Positions 1-9,772 of a stretch of 64,000 bases of DNA are shown here, one piece after another. Made by a program: the position numbers and the translations under genes. This DNA comes from JAUPKT01 sp964427855 (GTDB lineage Bacteria; Desulfobacterota; Desulfomonilia; Desulfomonilales; Desulfomonilaceae). How positions within the stretch are numbered: position 1 is the first letter of the stretch; every line of letters begins with the position of its first letter. Below the pieces are notes generated by a model, which had not been told where the DNA came from, did not search any database, and saw only the letters and a list, made by a program, of their open reading frames with translations. Location of the stretch: positions 1-64,000 of the forward strand of contig CAYRVH010000006.1 in assembly GCA_964427855.1 (NCBI GenBank), written 5' to 3'.

Positions 1-47
1 TGCCCTTTCCCGTTTCTTCGTCATGAAGTTCAGGGTTTTTCGGTGAG

Positions 48-1244
48 TTAACTTGCCGCCTCCTCGCCCGCCGGCAACTCCGAGGGCGCAGGGATAAATT
101 TAGGTTGCACAGGCAGCGTGACATTTCGGCCAGCGGCTTTTGACCAGGTAATGGCTATGGTTCGATAACCAAGGTGGGCAAATTTTGAGAAAGGCAGATA
201 GATGAACAGCGCCAAGACGAACATGAGATGTATAGTGTACAAGATATAGGCGCCCGCTGGCGAGCCGGAGTATCGGAGCAACTCTGTCAACACCCCTGTC
301 GCTCCGGTACCACAGATAATGAAAAGAAAAAACCAGTCAAAATAAGAGCTGCCGCCGGTTTGTTCAGGTGCGGTCAATCGACGCACGAGCATGATGGCAA
401 GCCCTAATACGAACGCAATGGCGCTGACATTTCCTAATATTTTTATGGGGATAGTCCCAGGCCCATTTTGAGACGGCGGGGCTATGTGCAAGATATCGAT
501 GTTAAAGGCCACAATCGCTGTGGTGATGGCCAGTCCCACCATTCCCCAAAAAACCATGAGGTGGGCTGAGTAGCGAATGTTGTTTGCCTGGCAATCCTTA
601 AACGTCGTATGAGGTAATATTTCCCCGAGCGCCTCTATAAGACTCGCTATGAATCCTTTGCGAGCGCCTGCCATCCCAAGGGGATTGTTGGATTCCAAGT
701 TGCCCCAATATTTTTTCAGGCTAAGGATCAAGGAGACGATGGCGAACAAGAGCGCGAGCGTGAATACTACCTGAATGTAGATATAGTCGATAAACATCCC
801 GTACTTTACGGGCTGTGGAAACGTAAAACCTTTGTTGAGAAATACGAGCGCCAACACCACGACAATGGGAATCGCAATGGCAACGACGAACATTGCCGGC
901 GTTCCCACAAGCTTTCCGAGAAAAGAAGGCCAGGAGTTCTCTTGGATGACCATCTTGCGCACCGCCTTCAAGACATCGCCCGGGTATGCGCCCCGGGGGC
1001 ATTGAGTCGAGCAGTCGTTGCACTGATGACACAGCCACACGTCAGGGTCATTCATAAGTCTATCCTTGAGCCCCCACTGAGCCCAGATCATCTCCTTGCG
1101 AGGGAAGGGATTGTTGTCCGGCGCAATACGACAGGCGACCGAGCATGTGGCGCACTGATAGCACTTTTTAAGGTCTCCGCCTCCCGCAGCAATGAGGTCT
1201 CGAGTAAATTGCAAATCAGGTTTGGCAACCAATTCCTTGGACAT
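48..1244 (-). CDS. qmoC: QmoC, membrane subunit of the quinone-interacting oxidoreductase
   Basis: 398 aa. QmoC is the membrane subunit of QmoABC, thought to link the menaquinone pool with cytoplasmic APS reductase in sulfate reducers. The N-terminal part carries two cysteine clusters for 4Fe-4S centres (Cys28/31/34/38 and Cys72/75/78/82, the latter in CHQCNDCSTQCP), as in HdrC. From about residue 115 on there are roughly six hydrophobic segments of a HdrE/NarI-like cytochrome b domain. It follows qmoB by 12 bases and is the last gene of qmoABC; no gene is seen in the 47 bases before the window edge. The HdrC-HdrE fusion, together with the qmoB and qmoA neighbours, makes the call secure. Confidence 0.96.
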   Translation of the reverse strand: MSKELVAKPDLQFTRDLIAAGGGDLKKCYQCATCSVACRIAPDNNPFPRKEMIWAQWGLKDRLMNDPDVWLCHQCNDCSTQCPRGAYPGDVLKAVRKMVIQENSWPSFLGKLVGTPAMFVVAIAIPIVVVLALVFLNKGFTFPQPVKYGMFIDYIYIQVVFTLALLFAIVSLILSLKKYWGNLESNNPLGMAGARKGFIASLIEALGEILPHTTFKDCQANNIRYSAHLMVFWGMVGLAITTAIVAFNIDILHIAPPSQNGPGTIPIKILGNVSAIAFVLGLAIMLVRRLTAPEQTGGSSYFDWFFLFIICGTGATGVLTELLRYSGSPAGAYILYTIHLMFVLALFIYLPFSKFAHLGYRTIAITWSKAAGRNVTLPVQPKFIPAPSELPAGEEAAS

Positions 1245-1256
1245 GGTCTCGTCTCC

Positions 1257-3545
1257 TTAAAAGCCTTTGTAGGGGTTCGGATCGAACTGTGCAAGCGTTT
1301 CCATGAAATCGTCCACAAGCTTGGGAATTGTCATGTATTCGTCTATGGCAAGTTGGTGGACTCGAATTCGTTCTGACTCCAGCGCCAGCCGCTGGAGCGT
1401 CTCAGAGATCTTCCCCATACGATACGCCGCCAGTTCACTTCCTTTTACGAAATGGCATTGATAGTCGTCTCCGTACTTGCATCCGATGAGCATGATCCCG
1501 TCTATTCCCTTAGACAATGCATCGGCAATCCAGACCATGTTGATGTTTCCGAGACATCGCAAGGGGATAAACCTCACGAATGGGCTGTATTGGAGTCTAT
1601 TGATGCCTGCCATATCAATCGCGGGGAGCGCATCGTTCTCGCAAATAAAGACCACAACTCTAGGTTTTTCCGAGTACTCGTCCGGGACGTTGATGGCCTT
1701 GACCATAGAGCCGATCATGTCCACCGAGTGGTCTCGAAATGAAATGATTCGCTCTGGACACGACCCCATACATATGGCGCAACGCCGGCAACGCGTGGGA
1801 TTAGGCATCGGCGTCCCATCAGGCTTTTCGTCGTATGCACCGAAGGGACATTCTTCTGTACAGCGCTTGCATTGTGTACACCGCGTGATGAATATATCCG
1901 GAAATGACTCGTCTCCCGCTCTCGGATGAACGGCCTTGCCCTGGGAAACCAATTCCACGCACTGTATCGCCTTCAGGGCTGCTCCTGCTGCGTCCATTTC
2001 GCAGCTTGCAAAATCCATTGGCTGTCTGACGCAACCTGCGGTATAAATCCCCGTCCGCTGAGTCTCATAGGGGAAGCATATAAAATGGGAGTCATTGAAG
2101 CCGTAGGGATTTACCGGCAAAAATGGCCCCTGTCTATACTGCAGGTTGACGATGGCAGAGTCATGAGTCATGGGAACCATCCCGGTGGACAGTACTACCA
2201 AATCCACATTCAGCCTGACCCTCTCTCCTAAGAGCGTGTCCTTGACAATGACATCCAGACCAGCGCCTCCGTTGGTAACGCTCTCCGGCGCGCCCTTCGA
2301 CAAGAAAACACCCGGGTCGTCCTGCATCGTCTGATAGAATTTTTCGTATTGGCCGGGAGCCCTCATATTGTCGTAAAAGAGATAGGCGCGCCCTTCCGGA
2401 TTGCTCTTTCGCACATACTGAGCCTGCTTGAGCGCCACCAAGCACCCAACTGCCGACGAGAACAGCCAGGGATGTTCGGTGTTTTCATCGAGGCACTCTA
2501 TAAAAGCCACTGAGGAAACCTCTTTGCCGTCTGAGGGTCGTCGGATCTTCCCCTTGGCCGCCAGTTCTTCCATTTGTACGTTGGTGATCACATCCGGATA
2601 CTTACCATGTCCTAAATTTTCAAACACTGACGCGTCCTGGGGCCGCCAGCCTGCCGCCAAGACTACCGCGCCGACTCGGAACTGCTCAAACGGAAAATCC
2701 GTTGGCTCGGGCTCTTCTTCCACCGCAGCAGCCACCTCCTCTTGCGAAGATTTCGCCGGCTCCGGTTCGCCCTTATCTTGGGCCTCTTTGGCCTTCTTTG
2801 CCGCAAGCCATTCGTTCTGTTTTTGTACGAGTCTTTCGATCCAGGGACCATCAGGCCTGATCATGACGTCAAACATTCCGGGCGCTCCTGATATCTTATA
2901 TACCCGGTGGCCAGTATAGACCTTGATGTGGTCATGGGCCTGGACGGCTTTGATCTTATCCTGGATGGGCGGATCACTCAGCTCGTCGTAAGGAGGCTTT
3001 CCGGTAAACACCTTGTGGAAACGATTGGCCCAGCCTCCAAGGTGGGGTTCTTTCTCGACCAAATACACCTGGTAGCCAGCCCTTGCGGCTTCCAGCGCTG
3101 CCGTCAGCCCGGTGATACCCCCGCCGATCACCAAAATTGCCTTTTCAACTGGCTCGATGAAGGGCGCTCGATCTTCGTACTTCGAGGCTTTAGTAATGCC
3201 CATTCTGAGATAATCCTCTGCAAGCATCTGGGTATCCTCAGCATTGGGCGGCTGACACCATACCACGTGTTCACGTAAGTTCACTCGCTCCGTGATAACA
3301 CCTTGGAATGTAAACTCTTGCTGAAAAAGTCTTGGAGAAGGTCCCGCAATGACCACGGCGGTGAGGCCTTGTTCCGCAGCGTCCTTCTTGATCACGTCCA
3401 ACTTGTCCGGATCACTCCAATACGAATCGGCCTTGCATACCGCCACGTTGAACTCGTCAGTCGCTACTGCCATAAGGGCTTCTATATCCAGGGCTTCACC
3501 GATGCCATAACCTGTGTCGATATACACTCCTATCTTGTGGTCCAT
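1257..3545 (-). CDS. qmoB: QmoB, flavin and iron-sulfur subunit of Qmo complex
   Basis: 762 aa, HdrA-like cytoplasmic subunit of QmoABC. An FAD Rossmann motif (IGGGITGLTAALEAA) lies near residue 140. Two ferredoxin-type 4Fe-4S motifs lie near residues 555-600 (CTQCKRCTEECP and CRRCAICMGSCP). The last ~130 residues resemble MvhD, the subunit that passes electrons between hydrogenase and heterodisulfide reductase. This order (HdrA-like plus MvhD-like tail) distinguishes QmoB from QmoA. A charged, Glu/Pro-rich linker near residues 248-282 (AKKAKEAQDKGEPEPAK onward) is low complexity. It starts 4 bases after the qmoA stop, so translation is probably coupled. Confidence 0.96.
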   Translation of the reverse strand: MDHKIGVYIDTGYGIGEALDIEALMAVATDEFNVAVCKADSYWSDPDKLDVIKKDAAEQGLTAVVIAGPSPRLFQQEFTFQGVITERVNLREHVVWCQPPNAEDTQMLAEDYLRMGITKASKYEDRAPFIEPVEKAILVIGGGITGLTAALEAARAGYQVYLVEKEPHLGGWANRFHKVFTGKPPYDELSDPPIQDKIKAVQAHDHIKVYTGHRVYKISGAPGMFDVMIRPDGPWIERLVQKQNEWLAAKKAKEAQDKGEPEPAKSSQEEVAAAVEEEPEPTDFPFEQFRVGAVVLAAGWRPQDASVFENLGHGKYPDVITNVQMEELAAKGKIRRPSDGKEVSSVAFIECLDENTEHPWLFSSAVGCLVALKQAQYVRKSNPEGRAYLFYDNMRAPGQYEKFYQTMQDDPGVFLSKGAPESVTNGGAGLDVIVKDTLLGERVRLNVDLVVLSTGMVPMTHDSAIVNLQYRQGPFLPVNPYGFNDSHFICFPYETQRTGIYTAGCVRQPMDFASCEMDAAGAALKAIQCVELVSQGKAVHPRAGDESFPDIFITRCTQCKRCTEECPFGAYDEKPDGTPMPNPTRCRRCAICMGSCPERIISFRDHSVDMIGSMVKAINVPDEYSEKPRVVVFICENDALPAIDMAGINRLQYSPFVRFIPLRCLGNINMVWIADALSKGIDGIMLIGCKYGDDYQCHFVKGSELAAYRMGKISETLQRLALESERIRVHQLAIDEYMTIPKLVDDFMETLAQFDPNPYKGF

Positions 3546-3549
3546 GGAC

Positions 3550-4815
3550 CTACCTCCCCAACGTATCTTGAAGGGCTTTCAATGCGGCCCCTGTGGCGTC
3601 TTGCAAACACGTCCCCACATCCATGGGTCTGCGCGTCAACCCTGCGGGATGGATTCCTTCGTCAGATACCAGGAATCCAAATTCGTCGTACTGAACTCCA
3701 GACACAGGAACCTTTTCCTCCATCGTATTCGGCTGCATGCCAACCGCAAGAACCGCCATATCAAATGTCCGCCGTATTTTGGTTCCTGACAATATATCTT
3801 CACCTTCGAGGATCACGTCTTTCGTTGCCGGATCCTCTGTGATATTGACGATCTTTCCCTTAGTAAGCAGGATCTTGTCGTCTTTGCGAACCTTGTCGAA
3901 AAAGTATTCAAAACGACCGTATGCCCTCAAGTCTATATAAAAGATATGAGCCTGGGCATCCGGATTGTATTCCCTCAAATAGGTCGCCTGCTTTAAGGAG
4001 GCCAGGCAGCAGATGGACGAACAATAAGGAAGATGATTGCGGTCTCTTGACCCTGCGCACTGCACAAAGGCAAGGCTGTTGACCTTTTTACCGTCAGAGG
4101 GTCTGACAATGTGGCCTTTCGTGGGGCCTCCCACCGACGCCAGTCTTTCCATCATGACATTCGTAATGACATTTGCGCACCTACCAAACCCCAAGGCATC
4201 TAATTTTGTTGCGTCATAAGGCTTCCAGCCCGTTGCCCAGACGATCGACTGAACGTCCAAATCCAGGGACTGAGGCTTCGCGTCGAGGTCTATCTTGATG
4301 CCTTTAGCTTTGCAGGATTCCAGAAATTCCTGAAATGCGGGTGCGCCTTTTACCTTGTTCAGCGCCTCGGCGTCTGCCACAAGCTTCATAGGGTAGGCCA
4401 TTTCATACGGCAGATGCACGGCCTTCGTCTTGTCCATTCCGTAATTGAATTCGTTGGCAATCTCTACGGGGCAGTCCTGAACGCATTGAGTCGTGGAGGC
4501 GTGATCATCGACACAGCGCGGTTTGACGGTAACCTTCACTTTATAGGACCCGGGCGAACCTGCGATGCTGTCCACCTGCGCAAGAGTCAGCACGGTTATG
4601 TCAGGATTTCTACGAATCCTCCTGAAATTGATTTCAAGGCCGCACGTGGGAGGACACAGTTTTGGGAAATACTTGTTAAGCTGGGCAACACGGCCGCCGA
4701 GATAGGGGAGCCTTTCGACCAAGATCACTTTGCATCCGGCTTCCGCGGCTTCTACCGCAGCAGTAATCCCACTAATTCCGCCGCCAACTACAAGCACTGT
4801 CTTATCGCCAGGCAT
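3550..4815 (-). CDS. qmoA: QmoA, FAD subunit of Qmo complex
   Basis: 421 aa, HdrA-like flavoprotein and first gene of qmoABC. The N-terminus has the dinucleotide-binding motif VVGGGISGITAAVEAAEAG (from residue 9), then an HdrA-type cysteine stretch (CPPTCGLEINFRR) and the later CAGSRDRNHLPYCSSICC motif typical of HdrA/QmoA. It lacks the ferredoxin and MvhD-like parts found in QmoB, as expected. The minus-strand leader carries AGGGAGG a few bases before the ATG. It lies downstream of aprBA, separated by about 300 bases that contain a strong terminator, so it probably has its own promoter or depends on readthrough. Confidence 0.96.
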   Translation of the reverse strand: MPGDKTVLVVGGGISGITAAVEAAEAGCKVILVERLPYLGGRVAQLNKYFPKLCPPTCGLEINFRRIRRNPDITVLTLAQVDSIAGSPGSYKVKVTVKPRCVDDHASTTQCVQDCPVEIANEFNYGMDKTKAVHLPYEMAYPMKLVADAEALNKVKGAPAFQEFLESCKAKGIKIDLDAKPQSLDLDVQSIVWATGWKPYDATKLDALGFGRCANVITNVMMERLASVGGPTKGHIVRPSDGKKVNSLAFVQCAGSRDRNHLPYCSSICCLASLKQATYLREYNPDAQAHIFYIDLRAYGRFEYFFDKVRKDDKILLTKGKIVNITEDPATKDVILEGEDILSGTKIRRTFDMAVLAVGMQPNTMEEKVPVSGVQYDEFGFLVSDEGIHPAGLTRRPMDVGTCLQDATGAALKALQDTLGR

Positions 4816-4916
4816 GTTTCCTCCCTTAGATATCTTTCTCTCGATTCTCGAAAATAAACACGAATTATGACTCGATCGTTGTCTCGGTCGTATCTACAAA
4901 GATGACTATTCAACAT

Positions 4917-4996
4917 GAGTTCCGTGGATTCCCGTTTTCCCGAAAGTGAAAGACGAAACCGTGATGCATTTCGTGTTTTCTCTTAAGAAAAGTTCT
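4917..4996. repeat. Dispersed intergenic repeat, copy A (degenerate)
   Basis: Lies in the qmoA-aprA gap. It shares an ordered set of blocks with the copies at 13561-13643 and 50841-50924: a GGATTCCCG-like block, a short variable middle, then TTTCTCTTGAGAA-like sequence (here TTTTCTCTTAAGAAAAG). Alignment was by eye. Confidence 0.5.
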
Positions 4997-5062
4997 GGAT
5001 GTGATCGTTTAGTACGATTTTCTTGAAGTTTTGTATTTTTTCACTCGTTGTTGCATTCCTGA

Positions 5063-5106
5063 AGAAAACTCCGGGGGCTTTGAAAACAGCCGCCCGGAGT
5101 TTTGTC
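5063..5106 (-). terminator. Strong hairpin terminator between aprA and qmoA
   Basis: AAAACTCCGGG at the left is complementary to CCCGGAGTTTT at the right, with GGC/GCC extending the stem and a short loop. On the minus strand it lies about 20 bases past the aprA stop and ends in GTTTTCTTC. It should end most aprBA transcripts and so set apr above qmo expression. The symmetric A/T flanks could also work in the other direction. Confidence 0.8.
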
Positions 5107-5121
5107 TTAGCCCTTTACTGA

Positions 5122-6999
5122 TCAGTCAACGATGGAGATGATAGGCACCTTTTTCATCTCCCATTGACCGTTTTTGTAGGTGCAGTTCACGAAGCATTTC
5201 CAATTGGCTTCGTCGAGGTTAGGGAAGTCGCTTCTGAAGTAGTATCCCGGCCAACGGGTCTCCTCGCGGAACAGGATCGTCCGGACGTGGGCCTCAGCCT
5301 GATACATTCTCTGGATATTCTCATGGCATCTCATGAGTTCATGCAGGTCTTCCGCTGCCAACTTCTCTGAGTCTTCCTTCAGCCAGTTCAGCAGTTCGAG
5401 GGCCCTTTCCAGCTTGGCCTTGTTGGTGCGGAAAGCCGCGCTTACGCCGCCTGCGTACTCGTCCATGATCTTCTGGAGTCGGAACATGAACATTTTCGGC
5501 TTCATGAATTCAGGGTTGATGTTCGGGTCGCTGGACTTTGCGCCATGCTGAGCAAAGATATCCAATGGCTTAAGGGTCTTCTCTTTCAGAGCCGCAACTT
5601 GCGCGGCGTCCACATTGGGCTGGGTGTTGTTGTCAACCACGAACCGCACAATGGATTTGCCGGCTGCGCGGCCCTCTGCATGGGAGCCTGAAGAGAACTT
5701 ATGGCTGGAAGCCCCTGACGCGTCGCCCGCGCAGAACAAGCCTTTCACGGTGGACATATATTCATAGCCCCAGAAATACTCGGGCGGCGCAAGATCCTTC
5801 GGGCCACTCACCCACGCCCCTGACGCGCCTGAGTGGGAGCCGATGAAATATGGCTCGGCTGCCGCGATTTCGGACGATTTTTCCTCAGGCTGGACGTTGG
5901 TGCCTGCCCAGAGGATGGCCTGGGAGATGGTCATATCCAAGAAGTCCTCCCACGCCTCGGCTTCCAACTCTTTCATCTTCTTTTTGTAAGCCTTCTGGTC
6001 GTCTTTGTACTCTTCGGCTATCTTCTGAATGGCTTCTTCGGTCCTCATGTAGATGGGGCCTTTGCCTTCCAGCTCGTCAAGCATGCCAAGATAGTTGCGC
6101 AGGTTCGCCGGGATTGGTTTCACTTTCCCATAGGAACCCCAGTTGTCGAGCTCGGCCTTCCGCTCGACCATGTATTCGCCGCCCATTGCATTAGTCGCTC
6201 TGGACTTGAACAGGAGGAACCATGCACCAACCGGCCCATACGCGTCTTTGAAACGAACTGGGATGAACCGAACTTCTTGGCAAGTCTGCTCAGCGCCGGC
6301 CATCAAGGTGAAGTACAGGCTGGAGCCAGAGTTCCAGGGAGGATACCATGCGCGGCCCAGACCTTCGCCGGAGCTTCTGGGCTTGAACACGTGGACTGCG
6401 CCACCCATTGCCGCCAGCACCGCTTTGGCCTTGAAGACATAGAATTTGTCTTCACGGGTGCTGAAGCCGACTGCGCCTGCAATCCGGTCCCCATCCATGA
6501 GCGGATGTGTAATGAATACACGCTCGAAATACTCGCCGCCCTGCTGGGTAAGGGCGTTCTTCGCCGCTTCTGCGACGATTACCTTGTAGGATTCGCCGTT
6601 GATCATAAGCTGCCAGCGGCCTTCATGCACGTAATTGCCTTGTTCGTCCTTCCAAATTGGGAGACCCCACTTTTCAAAGAGATGAACCGTGGAGTCCACG
6701 TGTCGGGCGATGTCATACACGAGGTCCTCTCGGGTAATGCCCATCAAGTCGTTTCTCACGTATCGAACATAGTCTTCGCAGGTGTTGTTTCCGCTGTTGA
6801 TATCAACATACTGGTTGATAGCAGAAAGCCCCATGGCTACTGCGCCGGAACGATCCATGGCCGCTTTGTCCACGAGGGTCACCTTGAGGCCGTTCTTGTG
6901 GGCCCAATAAGAAGCCTCTACGGCCGCGCCGCATGCTGCCATCCCACCACCACAGATCAATATATCAGTGGTTACTTCGACAGTCTCGAAATTCGCCAT
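5122..6999 (-). CDS. aprA: Adenylylsulfate (APS) reductase alpha subunit
   Basis: 625 aa; the dissimilatory AprA catalytic flavoprotein that reduces APS to sulfite and AMP in the cytoplasm. The FAD motif ILICGGGMAACGAAVEA lies near residue 14, followed by the succinate-dehydrogenase/fumarate-reductase-like fold. AprA-typical stretches include AGAEQTCQEVRFIPVRFKDA, CAGDASGASSHKFSSGSHAE and the C-terminal ETRWPGYYFRSDFP. Length is close to the family norm. It starts 19 bases after aprB with a GGAGG-like ribosome site (AGGAGGAAATAATA before ATG). No sat gene is seen in the window. Confidence 0.98.
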   Translation of the reverse strand: MANFETVEVTTDILICGGGMAACGAAVEASYWAHKNGLKVTLVDKAAMDRSGAVAMGLSAINQYVDINSGNNTCEDYVRYVRNDLMGITREDLVYDIARHVDSTVHLFEKWGLPIWKDEQGNYVHEGRWQLMINGESYKVIVAEAAKNALTQQGGEYFERVFITHPLMDGDRIAGAVGFSTREDKFYVFKAKAVLAAMGGAVHVFKPRSSGEGLGRAWYPPWNSGSSLYFTLMAGAEQTCQEVRFIPVRFKDAYGPVGAWFLLFKSRATNAMGGEYMVERKAELDNWGSYGKVKPIPANLRNYLGMLDELEGKGPIYMRTEEAIQKIAEEYKDDQKAYKKKMKELEAEAWEDFLDMTISQAILWAGTNVQPEEKSSEIAAAEPYFIGSHSGASGAWVSGPKDLAPPEYFWGYEYMSTVKGLFCAGDASGASSHKFSSGSHAEGRAAGKSIVRFVVDNNTQPNVDAAQVAALKEKTLKPLDIFAQHGAKSSDPNINPEFMKPKMFMFRLQKIMDEYAGGVSAAFRTNKAKLERALELLNWLKEDSEKLAAEDLHELMRCHENIQRMYQAEAHVRTILFREETRWPGYYFRSDFPNLDEANWKCFVNCTYKNGQWEMKKVPIISIVD

Positions 7000-7018
7000 T
7001 ATTATTTCCTCCTCAGGA

Positions 7019-7462
7019 TTACTTCTTGATCGTGGGCAGTTCTTTGAGTCTCAAGGCATCCGGCTCGTTGTACAAGCATTGGCTTGCCAAGTCGGTTGTT
7101 ACCTCCCCAAATCCGCCGTCGGGCTTTGCCGATCCTTCCGGGGTGGTTCGGATGGGGAACTTGAACCGTTTTACCATGCCGCTGCGGAACTTGACGGTCC
7201 ACATAATGTCTTCCGAACCGCGCAGCGGAACAACGGATGCGCCCATAGGCACAAAATCAGCGTAGCCTCTTACGTCAATCGCCTGCTGGGGGCAAATCTT
7301 CACGCAGTTGTAGCACTCCCAGCACATTTCAGGGGCCCTGTTGAAGGCTTTCATTTTCTCTTTGTCGAGAACCATGAGGTCATTGGGGCAGATGTACATG
7401 CAAGCGGTCTTGTCCTGACCCTTGCATCCATCACACTTCTCCAAAATTACATAACTTGGCAT
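7019..7462 (-). CDS. aprB: Adenylylsulfate (APS) reductase beta subunit
   Basis: 147 aa, the iron-sulfur partner of AprA that carries electrons to the flavin. Two 4Fe-4S motifs are visible: CDGCKGQDKTACMYICP near the N-terminus and CWECYNCVKICP near residue 89. The C-terminal tail (from about residue 105) is the arm that wraps around AprA in known structures. The start is supported by AGGAGGTTGGTTC directly before ATG. It is the first gene of aprBA; about 500 bases of non-coding sequence lie upstream before the divergent gene at 7980. Confidence 0.98.
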   Translation of the reverse strand: MPSYVILEKCDGCKGQDKTACMYICPNDLMVLDKEKMKAFNRAPEMCWECYNCVKICPQQAIDVRGYADFVPMGASVVPLRGSEDIMWTVKFRSGMVKRFKFPIRTTPEGSAKPDGGFGEVTTDLASQCLYNEPDALRLKELPTIKK

Positions 7463-7979
7463 GAACCAACCTCCTAAAATAGATTGAGTTGTTTATGAAC
7501 GGTTAATAACCCAGATCGCGTTTGTGACCGGTTTGCTTTAGAGCTTCCTCCTTTCCTGTCTTTCAGTACCTGTCTGCCGCCCTTAAAAGGGGCCGAGATT
7601 TCTCCCTCTTTCGATACTCCACAAATTCTTTCAATCCTCTTAACCAATAATCCCCCGAAAACTTTTTCCCGGGATGCACCGCGTTTGCGCCACTTTGTCA
7701 GACAATACGATTTCGTGCCTTTGCTGAAAACACGGTCAGCGTCCCAATATTCGTCGATTGGTAAGGAGCCATATCACTAATACTATGGGTGCCTTTCGGT
7801 CCTAGATACGGCCGAAGCAATAATGGAATGCTAGATTTAATCAGGTATCCTTCCTAATGTCAAGGGTTTTTTTTAGCAGTAACTAAAGGTTAAGCTCCGC
7901 TCTTGGGCAAGCCTTGCCAGCCTTGCAATCGTATGATAGGTAATTCTGGGTAGATCAGGCTCTTATCGAGGAGCGTTAC
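7463..7979. other. Divergent intergenic region, aprB and SEC-C gene
   Basis: About 517 bases without a convincing gene. It must hold the aprBA promoter (minus strand) and that of the plus-strand operon at 7980, but I cannot place either with confidence. The stretch around 7660-7675 (CCCCGAAAACTTTTTCCCGGG) can form a short hairpin. A ribosome site (GAGGAGCGTTAC) directly precedes the ATG at 7980. Confidence 0.4.
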
Positions 7980-8981
7980 ATGATAAATCATTCAGTGGGA
8001 CGAAATGACCCCTGCCCCTGCGGCAGCGGACTTAAATACAAAAAATGCTGCATGAGGGATCCCCACATCACAATCCCCGATGACGACGTTACCTCCGAAC
8101 TGCTGGCAAACGCCTACAAGAAGCTTAGCGAGCGAAAATGGGAAGAAGCTCTGTCGCTTTTTGAAAAGGTGTTGCCGTCTTCGAAGAGCCCTCACATAAT
8201 TTTTGAGGCGATTGCGGCGTGTTACGACGGGATGGATGATTACTGGCGCGCATCGGCGGCCTATGAAAGGGCGCTTGAAACATGTCCCAACGCGCGCCGC
8301 AGCGTGCTGACTTATCGATACGCGGTGACCAAGGCGCGCTGTAAACAATGGGATGAGGCCAGCGAGGCGTTTCGGACGTATCAGAACCTGGCGCCAAACG
8401 ACACGTCTGCCATGCGAGTGGACATCTTATTAGAACTTATACAGCAAATCCAGGATGGCCGAGTCAATGAAAATATATTCGAAGCGAATATCCAAATGAG
8501 GCGAGCCTTAAACGCCATGGACGAAGAACGCTTCAGCGACGCCGCGAAAAGGCTCGAGCATGCGTCTTTGCTGGAACCTGAAAACGCCGCCATCTACTTC
8601 AATCTAGGAATTGCCTACACGTTCCTGAAAGAGGAAGACAAGGCGCTGGAGACATTTCAACGGTGTGTGGAACTCAATTCATCGGCGGCAGAAGCGTTGT
8701 ACAACATGGGACAGATTTATCTCTTAAGGAAACAGGATTTTTCAATGGCTTTGAGTTGCTTTAATCGGGCGGTTTCTGTACGACCTGACTACATAGGCGC
8801 CCATCATCAGAAGGGTAAGGCGTACGAGCTCCTCGGTTACCCAGAAAAGGCCTTGGAATGCTGGAGAAAAACAATAGAGTTGGACCCGGACAACAAAATG
8901 GCCCGAGAGAACATCGATAGGGTCTCAAGTGACATGGATAAAGCGCAAAGATTACATACGCCGAAAAAGGAAGATACATGA
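7980..8981 (+). CDS. SEC-C motif and TPR-repeat protein
   Basis: 333 aa. Residues 4-25 form a SEC-C zinc-binding motif (GRNDPCPCGSGLKYKKCC), the same metal-binding tail found at the C-terminus of SecA but here at the N-terminus. The rest is tetratricopeptide repeats from about residue 40 to 320, clearest at the end (AIYFNLGIAYTFLKEEDKAL, AHHQKGKAYELLGYPEKALE). No signal peptide, so cytoplasmic and probably a protein-binding scaffold. It overlaps the next gene by 4 bases (ATGA), the start of a three-gene operon. The specific role is unknown. Confidence 0.85.
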   Translation: MINHSVGRNDPCPCGSGLKYKKCCMRDPHITIPDDDVTSELLANAYKKLSERKWEEALSLFEKVLPSSKSPHIIFEAIAACYDGMDDYWRASAAYERALETCPNARRSVLTYRYAVTKARCKQWDEASEAFRTYQNLAPNDTSAMRVDILLELIQQIQDGRVNENIFEANIQMRRALNAMDEERFSDAAKRLEHASLLEPENAAIYFNLGIAYTFLKEEDKALETFQRCVELNSSAAEALYNMGQIYLLRKQDFSMALSCFNRAVSVRPDYIGAHHQKGKAYELLGYPEKALECWRKTIELDPDNKMARENIDRVSSDMDKAQRLHTPKKEDT

Positions 8982-9772
8982 AGATAAGAGACGGCCAAGG
9001 ACAAACCCCTTCCTACTTGACGTGGGACGACGACTTTTGCTTCGAATGCAAACCGGGAATAGATTGTTTTAATAGCTGCTGCAGAGACGTCACCATCTTC
9101 CTGAGCCCCCTGGACGTGCTTCGACTTCGGTCTGCCCTAAAAATGACTTCCACGGATTTTCTCGAACAGTACACCCACAGGGTGGTCACTCGTCAAGGAG
9201 GGATGCCCGCAGTCATTCTCAGAATGGGAACCGATGAAGAAAAAAAATGTCCATTCGTAACAGACAACGGATGCAGCGTCTATGAAAATAGGCCCTATTC
9301 ATGTCGATTGTATCCCTTGGACACGGAGCAAGGCGTGGAATTCTCCTTCATCGTTTCTCAGGCCGCGTGCCATGGTTTAAGTATGGGAAAGAAATGGACT
9401 GTGGAATCATGGCGCCAGGGACAGGGTCTCTCAGAATACGACGAATTGGATCACAATCTAAAAGATGTCATGGCTGCGGACCTCGTGTGGGAAACGCGCA
9501 TAGAGGACCCGCGCATGCAGGATATGATCCTCATGGCCCTCTACGACGCAGACCGTTTCAGGGAATTCATTTTCGACAGCTCATTCTTGCAGAAATTTCA
9601 TGTGGATGAAGACATCATAGAAAAGATCAGAGCTGACGATGTGGCCCTGCTCTATTTTGGGGCTCAATGGCTCCGCTTTGCACTCTTTGGGAAAAAGGGG
9701 TTCCTGAAGATTGACAAAGCCTACCTCGAAAAGAAGAAAAGAGAAGTGTTAGAGAACAAGCCGAGCCTATGA
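8978..9772 (+). CDS. YkgJ-family cysteine-cluster protein
   Basis: 264 aa. It has the cysteine pattern of the YkgJ/UPF0153 zinc- or iron-chelating family: FECKPGIDCFNSCCRDVTIF near residues 21-40 and CPFVTDNGCSVYENRPYSCR near residues 91-110. A distal C-terminal region (residues 150-264) is charged and has no recognised motif. The start overlaps the stop of the SEC-C gene (ATGA), and its own stop overlaps the start of the HEAT gene, so the three are very likely translated together. Family members are poorly characterised; metal binding is inferred from the cysteines. Confidence 0.8.
   Translation: MKIRDGQGQTPSYLTWDDDFCFECKPGIDCFNSCCRDVTIFLSPLDVLRLRSALKMTSTDFLEQYTHRVVTRQGGMPAVILRMGTDEEKKCPFVTDNGCSVYENRPYSCRLYPLDTEQGVEFSFIVSQAACHGLSMGKKWTVESWRQGQGLSEYDELDHNLKDVMAADLVWETRIEDPRMQDMILMALYDADRFREFIFDSSFLQKFHVDEDIIEKIRADDVALLYFGAQWLRFALFGKKGFLKIDKAYLEKKKREVLENKPSL

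Noticed and set aside
5833..7029. 398-aa open frame antisense to aprA
   Set aside because: Lies entirely across aprA and the aprA start; its composition follows the antisense of a strong gene. No ribosome site or motif. Treated as a shadow.
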